Below, one piece after another: positions 1 through 7,652 of a stretch of 34,485 nt of DNA. A program made the position numbers and the translations under genes. The notes beneath the pieces were generated by a model, which did no database searches, had not been told where the DNA came from, and saw only the letters and a program-made list of their open reading frames with translations. Numbering within the stretch: the first letter of the stretch is position 1; each line of letters opens with the position of its first letter. The DNA lies in assembly GCA_051651625.1 (NCBI GenBank), contig JBOFSQ010000024.1:1-34485 (forward strand), written 5' to 3'. This DNA comes from JBOFSQ01 sp051651625. Lineage in GTDB: Bacteria > Planctomycetota > Planctomycetia > Pirellulales > Thermoguttaceae.

Positions 1-24
1 GAATGAACGCGATGGACAAGCACG

Positions 25-60
25 GCGTCCATAGTGTCCATAGCGTCCATCATGTCCATT
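25..60. repeat. Short tandem repeat, 9-bp period, four units
   Basis: Four consecutive 9-base units (GCGTCCATA, GTGTCCATA, GCGTCCATC, ATGTCCATT) lie upstream of the first gene. A GATGGAC at 11-17 is the reverse complement of part of the array, so the design is again direct repeats facing an inverted copy, as in other gaps of this window. No function is evident. Confidence 0.75.
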
Positions 61-87
61 CCTGCGGAGTCACGCCGAATCGCACTT

Positions 88-117
88 CGGGCACTCGCTT
101 ACGCTTCGCGTTCTTAT
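88..117 (+). repeat. Copy of the dispersed CACTCGCTTACGC repeat
   Basis: Contains GGGCACTCGCTTACGCTTCG followed by CGTTCTTA. The same sequence, with small changes, occurs at 5808-5836, at 12059-12130 as a perfect inverted pair, and twice in tandem at 21654-21717. Here only one arm is present. Confidence 0.75.
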
Positions 118-232
118 TCACTCGCAAAAACTTCCCCTCAAGATTGGTACAACCGTTACCCGAAATAAAGTCCATACAACCGCACCTTGCGGCGCATTCG
201 GCAAAGTTTACCCAAAGCCACTTCGCAAATCT

Positions 233-3200
233 ATGAAAACGACGTCAACTTCGCAACTTACCACTTTTGGCGTGACCACGACTTGGGTGCGCCAGCTCGT
301 TGCCGCTGGTGTACTCGCGGCGATCCCAGCCGGTCTCGCTGTGGCCGCAGAAACAGCGTCGCCACCGACAACCGCAGTGCCAGCGGCTATGCCGTCCGCA
401 ATGCCGCTCGTCGCGGTAAACCAAGACCGCGTTCCAAAGAGCGACCGCGTCGTCGTAAAACCAGAGACAGCGAAACCTGAAACAGCGAAGCCTGAAACGA
501 CGACGCCAGAGACCGCAAAGTCTGAAGACGCAACTGCGGAAACACCAACTCCGCCCGCACCCACACGCAAGAGCGGCGGCTGGGTCGGCGTTTCGTCGAA
601 AGGGGGCGAAGAGATCAAGATAGACGAGAAACAGCCACAGGAGACAACGCCTACAACGACATCGAAGTCGCAGCAGTGGCGCAAGAAAGAAGTGGCTGCC
701 GATCCGACAAAACCAACGCCACCAGCAGTAACCGAAACGGTTCCAGTAAAACCAGCCACGCCCGTCACACCGCCCGCTGCGCAAGACGAAGCCGCAGACT
801 CAGAAACCACTGAAGACGACGCTACAAAAGACGCCGCCGCCGATTCACTCGCACCAACTCCACTCCCACTCCCAGCCGACAGCGAAGCTGTCACCGAAGA
901 AGAACCGGCGGGTGAAGCATCAACACCGTCCACCGAGTCCACGCCGTCCGCCGCAGAACTCGTCACCGAAGAACCAGCCGAAGAACCAGAAGTCGAAGAC
1001 AGCGGTCTTCTCATCGATGGCCAGCGCGTCGGCGACCCGTACTCGGCGACGAAAATCCAGATGCTCTACGACGAGGTTATGGGCGGGATTCAAAGCCGCG
1101 GAATCACGGGGCGTTACAGCAGTTGGGTGAACTACGCCCGCAGCGTAATTCGCAACACCGCTGGCACAAACACCGGCAGCGAACTCGACGGACGTTTCCG
1201 AAACGGCTGGTACCGCGATATGTACAACGAACCGATCAAGTCGGTCATCGAAGTCGATCAGTTTTCACGCGAGTTTCACGACGCGATGAGTGGCAACCAC
1301 TTGCAACTCGTCGCCGGAATGGAGATGATTCGCAAAAAACTCGACTGCCGCGCACGCGGCGACTCCGAAGGGCAACTCCCCGAAGTGACAACGCCAATGG
1401 AAGCCGTTCAAGCGGTCGTCCGCGCACTGACCGAGGCGCAGGCCGGATACACGCAAGCTCTCTCAACACTCAACCGCGACGAACAAAATCGCCTCTCGGC
1501 GGAACTTTACGACACGTTCGCAAAGTCGGCGGTGAGTGGTCATACGATCCCGAATCGTTCGCAAGGTCGGCAACTTGTTGACATCATGTCTCGCGTTGAT
1601 AGAACCGGATTCTGTCGCTCCGCCGAGGCGATAGCACGCCTCACCGATTCAGCGTTACTCGAACAACTCGCCAACCTGCCGGACGATGCGTTTCCTCGCG
1701 TCTCTGTCGGCGGGCAGCAGTATCAGCGTCTCACCACGAGCGTAGGCGACATCCTCATCGGCGGCACCGAAAACAAGATCATCGACCTCGACGGACACGA
1801 CATGCGCGATGTCGTCTGCGTCATCAGTCGCGGTGGAAATGACGTTTACCGCGAAGGTACAGTTAACTTCGCTCGTCCGCTTTTCGTCGTCATTGATCTG
1901 GCTGGCGACGACGTTTACAGCGGTTCGCGTCCGGCGATTCAGGGCGGAGCGATTATGGGCGTCTCGGCAATCATCGACGCCGCTGGCAGCAACACTTACA
2001 CCGCTGGCGATGTCGCGCAAGGTTCTGCGATTTGCGGTGTCGGACTGTTATTCGATCTCGACTCCGACGGCAAAACGAAGTACAAAGCGTTTCGCCGCGT
2101 ACAAGGTCACGCGCTTGCCGGTATCGGCGTCGCGCTCGACCGCGGCGGCGACGACACCTACCGCGCAGCACTCTGGGCACAAGGATTCGGTGCGCCGGGC
2201 GGATTCGGTCTACTCGAAAATGTCAAAGGGAACGACTGGTACTACTGCGGTGGACAGTTTCTCGATTCGTACCCCGAACACCCCGGATACGACGGCTGGG
2301 GACAAGGTATCGGTGCCGGAATTCGGCAGGTTGCAAACGGCGGCATCGGAGTTATCCTCGATGGTTCGGGCGACGACCTCTACGAAGTCGATTACTTCGG
2401 ACAAGGCGGCGGTTACTGGATGGGACTCGGTTTTGCCCGCGACTTCGGCGGCAACGACAAGCGAATGGGTTCAACGCTCCTCGCCTACGACGGCAATCCG
2501 CGAACGCAAGAAAAGTGGACGCGATTTTCAAACGGTTGGGGTTGTCACTACTCGCTCGGTTATCTGTTTGACGACGGCGGCGACGACCTCTTCGGCGGAA
2601 AAATCATGGGCGGCGGTATGGCGTGGGACCTCTCGATGGGGTACTTGCTGTCGCTTGGTGGGAACGATACGTTCGCCGCAACCGGCGGTATGACGCAAGG
2701 CGTCGGCGCGGAAGGGAGCATCGGGATTCTGTTGAGTTACGGCGGCAACGACAACTTCATGGGTCGCAACCAAGGTAATGCCAGCAGCAGCATCACTTAT
2801 CACTCGCCGTCAAACTGCGGTGGAAACTTCAGCTTCGTCGTCAACTACGGCGGCGAAGATACATACGGCAGCAAAGTCCCGAACAACAGTTACGCACAGC
2901 GCGGAAGCTCTGGCGGATTTTTGATCGACCGTCCGTTCCACGATGAGTACGATCTGTTCATCGCTTCACAAGCAAAGATGCTCGCCGACGCGAAAACAAA
3001 ACTCGACGCCGACGTTCAAACGCTCGAAGCGTCGAAAGAGGGTAAGACGCCGCAGATTCAGCGTTCGATTCAGATGCAGATCGCGAAGCTCCAGCAGAAC
3101 TACCAAAAAATCAGCGCAACTCCGCAGCGTCCGACAATCGGTGCGGTGACGCGGCTCGGTGCGCAGCGTGAACAAGCCGCAACAAAACCAGCGACATCAC

Positions 3201-3256
3201 CCGCAGCGTCACCCGACAAAACCGCCAGCCCCGCAACGAGACCCACAACGAAGTAA
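233..3256 (+). CDS. Secreted protein with GGDD-type repeats
   Basis: A 1007-residue protein I do not recognise as a named family. Residues 1-40 form an export signal: a long N-region, then a hydrophobic stretch (LVAAGVLAAIPAGLAVAA) ending AxA-like. Residues about 45-255 are low-complexity Pro/Thr/Ala/Glu, with tandem KPETA units near residue 80, and look like a flexible linker. A globular region follows to about residue 520. From about 533 to 877 there are about eleven copies of a G-G-x-D-(D/N)-x-(Y/F) motif (for example GGDDTYRA, GSGDDLYEV, GGNDTFAA), usually preceded by a GIGVxLD-like strand, so a solenoid or beta-helix with possible Ca2+-binding turns is plausible. The C terminus has a short charged coiled-coil-like segment and an Ala/Pro/Thr tail. 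It probably works outside the cytoplasm. No Shine-Dalgarno precedes the ATG. The stop codon lies inside a 22-bp tandem duplication. Confidence 0.85.
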   Translation: MKTTSTSQLTTFGVTTTWVRQLVAAGVLAAIPAGLAVAAETASPPTTAVPAAMPSAMPLVAVNQDRVPKSDRVVVKPETAKPETAKPETTTPETAKSEDATAETPTPPAPTRKSGGWVGVSSKGGEEIKIDEKQPQETTPTTTSKSQQWRKKEVAADPTKPTPPAVTETVPVKPATPVTPPAAQDEAADSETTEDDATKDAAADSLAPTPLPLPADSEAVTEEEPAGEASTPSTESTPSAAELVTEEPAEEPEVEDSGLLIDGQRVGDPYSATKIQMLYDEVMGGIQSRGITGRYSSWVNYARSVIRNTAGTNTGSELDGRFRNGWYRDMYNEPIKSVIEVDQFSREFHDAMSGNHLQLVAGMEMIRKKLDCRARGDSEGQLPEVTTPMEAVQAVVRALTEAQAGYTQALSTLNRDEQNRLSAELYDTFAKSAVSGHTIPNRSQGRQLVDIMSRVDRTGFCRSAEAIARLTDSALLEQLANLPDDAFPRVSVGGQQYQRLTTSVGDILIGGTENKIIDLDGHDMRDVVCVISRGGNDVYREGTVNFARPLFVVIDLAGDDVYSGSRPAIQGGAIMGVSAIIDAAGSNTYTAGDVAQGSAICGVGLLFDLDSDGKTKYKAFRRVQGHALAGIGVALDRGGDDTYRAALWAQGFGAPGGFGLLENVKGNDWYYCGGQFLDSYPEHPGYDGWGQGIGAGIRQVANGGIGVILDGSGDDLYEVDYFGQGGGYWMGLGFARDFGGNDKRMGSTLLAYDGNPRTQEKWTRFSNGWGCHYSLGYLFDDGGDDLFGGKIMGGGMAWDLSMGYLLSLGGNDTFAATGGMTQGVGAEGSIGILLSYGGNDNFMGRNQGNASSSITYHSPSNCGGNFSFVVNYGGEDTYGSKVPNNSYAQRGSSGGFLIDRPFHDEYDLFIASQAKMLADAKTKLDADVQTLEASKEGKTPQIQRSIQMQIAKLQQNYQKISATPQRPTIGAVTRLGAQREQAATKPATSPAASPDKTASPATRPTTK

Positions 3257-3293
3257 GCGGCGAGAATCACAGAAGTAAGCGACGCAAATCACA
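3250..3293. repeat. 22-bp tandem duplication across a stop codon
   Basis: Two adjacent 22-base units, 3250-3271 and 3272-3293, both starting GAAGTAAGCG and ending AATCACA, differ at a few positions. The first unit contains the TAA stop (3254-3256) of the preceding gene. Confidence 0.75.
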
Positions 3294-3298
3294 ACTTT

Positions 3299-3339
3299 CA
3301 TAGGACATATAGGCCCTATATGTCCTATAGGGCCTATAG
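3299..3339. repeat. 9-bp period palindromic array (TATAGG type)
   Basis: Units CATAGGACA, TATAGGCCC, TATATGTCC, TATAGGGCC and TATAG follow in register at 9-base spacing, with direct and inverted orientations mixed, so the whole can fold back on itself. A sister array lies at 26597-26641. It sits about 30 bases before the start of the next gene and could be part of its leader. Confidence 0.75.
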
Positions 3340-3370
3340 AATCAACCACCAACCACGATACACTTCCACC

Positions 3371-4720
3371 ATGAAAAACTTTTCCAAAACATTCAGTTTG
3401 ACGCTAATCACATCGTTCTTTCTCGGAATGACGGCGGCAGCGGAGAGTCTGCCCACCGTCACCGAGGAAGAAGACCTCTCGCTGGAATCGTCTGCACCAG
3501 CGGTCGTGAGCGACTCCGGCGAACTCTCGCCGACAGCGAGAATCGCGGTGCCAGACTTCACTGCCGACACGGCTGAAGTCGCGGCTCCGGCAGCGACCGT
3601 TATCGCCCCGCCAACGCGACTCGTCGCAACGTCGCAGACGATTCGCGCGACTGAAATCGCACTCGTTCAAAACACGCAGAGCAGCGGCGCAAAGCCGTCG
3701 GTGAAGAACGCGGCAACGTCGTCCGCGCCGTCGGTTCCGGCGACGCTCAAAGACCAGCTCACATCGATCATTGCAACGAACGTCAAACGCGGCGTCTCGA
3801 CGAGCGTTTGCGAACCGTTCGACTTGATGGCGTTCGCACTTCCGAGCGGTGCCGACGCGATGGTTTTCCAGCCCGCCGCGAACGTCAATCCAAACGACAA
3901 GAACGCCCCGAAAGGGAGTGCGATCTACTCTATCGGTTCGCTCTGCTGGAACTACGCTTGCAGCGGCAAGACACTCCTTCGCACCGATGGTCAAAACGTC
4001 TACGCCCGTGTCGGTCGCGGTTGTCAGAGCAAGCCGTCGCAGTTTCTCGCGCTCCTTGCGATGTCGAACATTATGGAAGACTACGAGTTGCGTGTCGATG
4101 GGCGTCAGTTCACGATAGCACACTTGATCAAGAGCGAACGCGAAGCGTGCCAGCGCGGACTCGATATGTCGCTCACGCTCGTCGCGCTTTCGTTCTACAG
4201 CACGACGCGCGAAACGTGGACGAACAACTTCGGCGAAAACTGGTCGATTGACGCAATCGTCACCGAAGAGCTGAATCGTCCTGTCGATCAGGGTTCGAGT
4301 GACGCGACCGATTGGCTCTTGGGACTCTCGGCGGCGGTGCAACTTTACGAAGAAGAGGGAGCGAGAAAGACCGGTGCGATACTTCTTGCGGAGAAGCAGA
4401 TCGCGGCGTATCACGACTTCATTCTCTCGGTGCAGAACGAACAAGGACTTTGGCACCCGCAGTTTTTCTTGTTCCGTGGTGTCAGCGGCGACCTTTACGA
4501 CTCGCTTCTCACCGGCGGACACATCGTAAGGTTCCTTGCGTTTTCGATGTCGGACGACCAGCTCAAAGACGCACGGATGACGAAGGCGGTTGAGAGTTTG
4601 GTTGCGGCACTTGCGCGAGTTCCGAACACGGCCCACGCCGGAAACATGAACGACCGCCAAGTCGAAGCCGTTGGCGTAGCGACACAGGCGTTGGCATTCT
4701 ATAACCAACGAGTGAAGTGA
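3371..4720 (+). CDS. Secreted protein, possible alpha/alpha-toroid fold
   Basis: 449 residues from the ATG at 3371. I chose it over an in-frame ATG at 3320 because it begins a clear signal peptide (MKNFSKTFSLTLITSFFLGMTAAAES) and the upstream codons lie in a repeat. Residues to about 130 are Ala/Thr/Val-rich and look like a linker. The rest is helical, with segments such as LDMSLTLVALSFYSTTRETW, DWLLGLSAAVQLYEEEG and VESLVAALARVPNT, which recalls the repeated helical hairpins of alpha/alpha-toroid proteins (squalene cyclase or prenyltransferase-like). Related planctomycete proteins of unknown role are common, but I cannot name a family. It follows the GGDD-repeat protein after 114 bases. No clear Shine-Dalgarno is present; the start context is CCACCATG. 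Confidence 0.82.
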   Translation: MKNFSKTFSLTLITSFFLGMTAAAESLPTVTEEEDLSLESSAPAVVSDSGELSPTARIAVPDFTADTAEVAAPAATVIAPPTRLVATSQTIRATEIALVQNTQSSGAKPSVKNAATSSAPSVPATLKDQLTSIIATNVKRGVSTSVCEPFDLMAFALPSGADAMVFQPAANVNPNDKNAPKGSAIYSIGSLCWNYACSGKTLLRTDGQNVYARVGRGCQSKPSQFLALLAMSNIMEDYELRVDGRQFTIAHLIKSEREACQRGLDMSLTLVALSFYSTTRETWTNNFGENWSIDAIVTEELNRPVDQGSSDATDWLLGLSAAVQLYEEEGARKTGAILLAEKQIAAYHDFILSVQNEQGLWHPQFFLFRGVSGDLYDSLLTGGHIVRFLAFSMSDDQLKDARMTKAVESLVAALARVPNTAHAGNMNDRQVEAVGVATQALAFYNQRVK

Positions 4721-4732
4721 TTGGCTGCTGAT

Positions 4733-4861
4733 GACACGGACACACGGACGAACACAGACAAACACGGACTGACACGGACGAGAATACTGTATCCTTGTCC
4801 GTGTTAGTCCGTGAAGGTCCGTGTGAGTCCGTGTCTCCGTGTTAGTCCGTGTCTCGTGTCC
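4733..4861. repeat. Inverted array of ACACGGAC-type 10-bp repeats
   Basis: The left half carries about five units of ACACGGACNN at 10-base spacing. After a short non-repetitive centre (about 4782-4796) the right half carries the reverse complement, GTCCGTGTNN, about six times. It can fold into a long imperfect hairpin between two same-direction genes. A shorter relative is at 7423-7501. There are no unique spacers, so it is not a CRISPR array. Confidence 0.85.
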
Positions 4862-4875
4862 GGCCTCATTCCCTC

Positions 4876-4905
4876 TTGACAATCGCGCATAGAATACGTT
4901 ACAGT
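4876..4905 (+). promoter_or_regulatory. Possible sigma-70-like promoter for the degenerate hydrolase
   Basis: TTGACA at 4876-4881, an 18-base spacer, then TACAGT at 4900-4905 (four of six matches to TATAAT). The putative -10 falls in the left arm of the hairpin described next, so the dyad could be an operator rather than an RNA structure. Sequence match only. Confidence 0.3.
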
Positions 4906-4964
4906 TTCCAAAGTTGTTTTCACCAAACGCTTTGGAAACTGTAACTGGTTTAACTATTCTATGC
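4887..4964 (+). promoter_or_regulatory. Long interrupted inverted repeat covering a start codon
   Basis: Inner arms 4898-4913 and 4930-4945 are a perfect 16-bp inverted repeat around a 16-base loop. Outer arms 4887-4896 (GCATAGAATA) and 4955-4964 (TATTCTATGC) add 10 perfect pairs. The right outer arm contains the ATG (4961-4963) of the downstream gene. In RNA the start codon would be paired. As DNA it could be an operator or a small mobile palindrome. The repeat is directly visible; the role is inference. Confidence 0.7.
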
Positions 4965-5782
4965 CATTGTCCACGTTTGCCTCATCGACCATATCGAAAA
5001 ACTCTAGCATTTCTACGACGAATCGCATCAGCGATTTTGTTGAGCCGTTGGGTTTGGAACTCGACTTTGGTCGTCCGCGTTACGCTGCCGAGACGGCGCG
5101 ACCGCACATCTTGTTCGCCCCGATGCACTACGAAGCGGGGTACGCATATCCGCTCGTCGTTTGGCTCCACAGCAGCGGCCACGATGAACGTCAAGTGATG
5201 CGAACGATGCCGCAGATTAGCATGCGAAACTACGTCGCCGTCGCACCGCAAGGAATGCGTCTTGATGCGGGAGCGTCGCCAGCGATTTCGTCTGAAAACT
5301 CTGTCGTTAAACCGCGCAGACGCAGCGAACGCGCAGCGGCACCGCGTTACGACTGGCTCACGACGCGCGAAGGTGTGACGTGGGCTGAACGTGCGGTCTT
5401 CGAGTCGATTGACCTAGCGGCGCAGCGTTGCAACATCGCACGGCACCGCGTATTTCTTGTCGGCAGCGGGAGTGGCGGGACGATGGCGTTGCAACTGGCG
5501 ACCCGTTTTCCGCAGGAGTTCGCGGCGGTCGTCTCGCTTGGTGGCGGACTTCCGGCGGGGAATCTTCCGCTCCGGTCGTGGGCAGCGATTCGCCGCCTTT
5601 CGGTCTTGCTCGTTGCGGGCGAACAGAGCCAAAACTTCACGCCATCCGATGCCAACAAACTTCGCCGCCTCTTCCACTCGGCGGGCGTCCCCGTCACGCT
5701 TCAGCAGCACGCCTCCGGCGACGAATTCAGCGACGACATCCTCGCCGACGTGAACCGATATTTGATGTCGATTGTGGTGTGA
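4961..5782 (+). CDS. Alpha/beta-hydrolase (esterase-like), apparently non-catalytic
   Basis: 273 residues resembling the phospholipase/carboxylesterase type of alpha/beta-hydrolase: the oxyanion-side strand YPLVVWLHSSGHDERQ (about 63-78), NYVAVAPQG (90-98), the elbow strand HRVFLVGSGSGGTMAL (162-177), then LSVLLVAGEQS (213-223) and a C-terminal helix. When the elbow is aligned to the usual G-x-S-x-G-G, the nucleophile position is Gly170. The C-terminal Gly-His motif expected near 252-255 reads SGDEFSDD, without His. Both catalytic residues therefore seem absent. It lacks an N-terminal signal, so a cytoplasmic role is likely. The ATG lies in an inverted-repeat arm and has no Shine-Dalgarno. 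From memory, similar GDE-ending relatives exist in planctomycetes, so this may be a conserved pseudo-enzyme rather than a decaying gene. Confidence 0.8.
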   Translation: MPLSTFASSTISKNSSISTTNRISDFVEPLGLELDFGRPRYAAETARPHILFAPMHYEAGYAYPLVVWLHSSGHDERQVMRTMPQISMRNYVAVAPQGMRLDAGASPAISSENSVVKPRRRSERAAAPRYDWLTTREGVTWAERAVFESIDLAAQRCNIARHRVFLVGSGSGGTMALQLATRFPQEFAAVVSLGGGLPAGNLPLRSWAAIRRLSVLLVAGEQSQNFTPSDANKLRRLFHSAGVPVTLQQHASGDEFSDDILADVNRYLMSIVV

Positions 5783-5807
5783 ATCGTTTCGATGGACTCG
5801 CTCCGAT

Positions 5808-5836
5808 GTCACTCGCTTACGCTCGGTGCTCTGATT
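5808..5836 (+). repeat. Copy of the CACTCGCTTACGC repeat between convergent genes
   Basis: GTCACTCGCTTACGCT followed by CGGTGCTCTGATT matches the units at 21654-21717. It fills most of the gap between the hydrolase and the minus-strand beta-propeller gene and reaches the latter's TAA stop (5835-5837). Confidence 0.75.
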
Positions 5837-7412
5837 ATTTTGCTTCGGTTTCTTCGCAGCAATACAGCGTCCCGAAGATTCCGAAATAGATGCGGCCATT
5901 TGCGGCGGTGGGGGTTGTCGCAAGTTGATCGGGAAGTTTGATGCGGGCGAGAAGTTCTTCGGTCTGCGAATGACGTAGAACGTGCATCTCGCGGCGGAGC
6001 GTTCCGATGTAAACCTTCCCGTCAGCGACGAGCGGCGAACCCCAAATCGCACCGCTCAATTTGTGCTTCCAGTACGGTTTTCCCGTCGCAGCGTCGAGAC
6101 AGTGAAGCGTTCCGGTGCCGTTCGTTCCGCCGTCGGCGACGTAGAGCAGTCCGTCCGCAACTGCAACGGTCGAGCCGGAACTGGTCATGTCGCGGTAACT
6201 CCAAACGAGTCCGCCGCTGCGAGTCGTGTCGCCAGTTAACGTTGCATCGAGACAGACGAGCCAGCCCGCGGGCATGTTGTGATAAAGCTCTTGCGTGAAG
6301 ACGACAAAAACTTTCTCGCCGTTCACAACCGGATTGGCAACGACTTCATACGACGTTGTGTCGTGCTGATGGTCGCGCGGCGGCGCACCGGCGTCGGTTT
6401 GTGCGAGCGGTTCGCCGCAGAAACTCCAGACGTTTTTCAGTAACACAACTGTCTTCTCACGCCGCGCACTTGCAGCGTCTGCATCGGATAAGGTTTCGCA
6501 CGCAAACAGATGCCCCGTTCCCGTCCCTTGAAAGATGAGGCGTTTGTCACCAACAATACCGAGCGTCGGCGACGACCACTGACCGTGAACGATGTCGCCG
6601 CCGAGTTTGAAGTCGTCGCGTGCAAGAATCTTTCCCGTCTTCTTGTCGATGCAAACGAGCGACGGCGCATCGGGGGCGAGGACAACCGAGTGCGTCCAAT
6701 CGACGCCGTTACTCGTGCAAACGTAAATCAAATCGCCGTCGATCAGTACGCGGCTGTTGGCGGCGTTGTGCGGTTGTACGCCGAGTTCGGTAACGAGGTC
6801 GGTGAGCCAAAGAATGTCGGCGTCTTGAGGATGCGGCGTTATCGGCAACGTCTCACCATCGACGCAGTGTCGCCCTTCGTCTTGATATTCGCCGTCGTTG
6901 CCGTCGGCCATTCCGTTCATATCGAGACAGACAACCTCGCAGCGATTCGTGACGAGGTACGCCTTTCCGTTTTCAACCGACGGCGGCGACGAGATTCCGA
7001 CGTTGTGCCAGTCGCCGAACTTCACTTCCCAACGTTTCGGACAGTTGAGTTCCCAAACGAGTTCGCCAGTTTTTTCGTCGCGGCACTGCAAGACTCCGCG
7101 GTCGCCAGCGAGTTCGGGGCGGTTTGCAAACGCGGTTTCATTCGTCCCGACGAGTACGCGACCTTCCGCAACGACCGGCGTTCCGTAACAGACCGGCCCG
7201 ATCTTTGCAGTCCAGCGAACGTTTCGTGTCGTCGCCGGATCGACTTCGCCCGTTTGCGAGTTGCGCTGACCAGCATCGAACGACGCAGGCAACCCGACTT
7301 CGCGCGACGCGAGATTCCCCGACGCCATCTCGCCCCACTGCGGCTGGTCCGCCGCAAACGTGACCGCAAACGTTAGCAACAACGTCACAATTGTTCCGCG
7401 ATAAATCATCAT
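5835..7412 (-). CDS. Exported PQQ-like beta-propeller protein
   Basis: 525 residues from the ATG at 7412, preceded by GAGG about six bases upstream. A longer in-frame start at 7448 would translate the flanking repeat. The N terminus is a signal peptide (MMIYRGTIVTLLLTFAVTFAA), so the product is periplasmic or outside the cytoplasm. The body is built of outer-strand propeller motifs of the type VSxxDGxxG-LYxLDxxTGKxxW: for example VLQCRDEKTGELVWELN, LVCIDKKTGKILARDD and LHCLDAATGKPYWKHK. This matches the PQQ-binding-like (WD40-like) propellers that are numerous in planctomycetes. No haem-binding CxxCH or dehydrogenase calcium site is obvious, so quinone binding and enzymatic activity are unproven. 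It may be a structural or substrate-sensing propeller. Confidence 0.88.
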   Translation of the reverse strand: MMIYRGTIVTLLLTFAVTFAADQPQWGEMASGNLASREVGLPASFDAGQRNSQTGEVDPATTRNVRWTAKIGPVCYGTPVVAEGRVLVGTNETAFANRPELAGDRGVLQCRDEKTGELVWELNCPKRWEVKFGDWHNVGISSPPSVENGKAYLVTNRCEVVCLDMNGMADGNDGEYQDEGRHCVDGETLPITPHPQDADILWLTDLVTELGVQPHNAANSRVLIDGDLIYVCTSNGVDWTHSVVLAPDAPSLVCIDKKTGKILARDDFKLGGDIVHGQWSSPTLGIVGDKRLIFQGTGTGHLFACETLSDADAASARREKTVVLLKNVWSFCGEPLAQTDAGAPPRDHQHDTTSYEVVANPVVNGEKVFVVFTQELYHNMPAGWLVCLDATLTGDTTRSGGLVWSYRDMTSSGSTVAVADGLLYVADGGTNGTGTLHCLDAATGKPYWKHKLSGAIWGSPLVADGKVYIGTLRREMHVLRHSQTEELLARIKLPDQLATTPTAANGRIYFGIFGTLYCCEETEAK

Positions 7413-7422
7413 AGGGGGCCTC

Positions 7423-7501
7423 ACTGACACGGACACACGGACGAACACGGACTGACACAGACAAACACGGACGGCGTTCGTCCGTGTTCGTCCGTGTCAG
7501 T
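7423..7501. repeat. Short inverted ACACGGAC array in a divergent gap
   Basis: The ends ACTGACACGGAC (7423-7434) and GTCCGTGTCAGT (7490-7501) are a perfect 12-bp inverted repeat. Between them lie further ACACGGAC-type units at 10-base spacing. It sits 11 bases upstream of the beta-propeller start, between divergent genes, and is related to 4733-4861. Confidence 0.85.
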
Positions 7502-7652
7502 ATCATAGCGCAATTTTTCCGCATGTCGAGGGCGACACTTGGCTTTTCGTCGGTACGGCGGGCCACGCGGTTGACACGTCGGGCAACTCCTCTATACTTG
7601 TGGCCGTTTGTTTGCACTTCACTCACCGACGCACCAAAAGGAGAAACAGGTC

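Noticed and set aside
4733..4861. CRISPR array
   Set aside because: The units are about 8-10 bases without unique spacers and reverse direction midway.
3404..4882. Long minus-strand open frame (492 codons) opposite the secreted protein
   Set aside because: It is Arg/Val/Asp-rich, has no start signal or motif, and runs into the ACACGGAC repeat. The plus-strand frame has a signal peptide and sensible composition.
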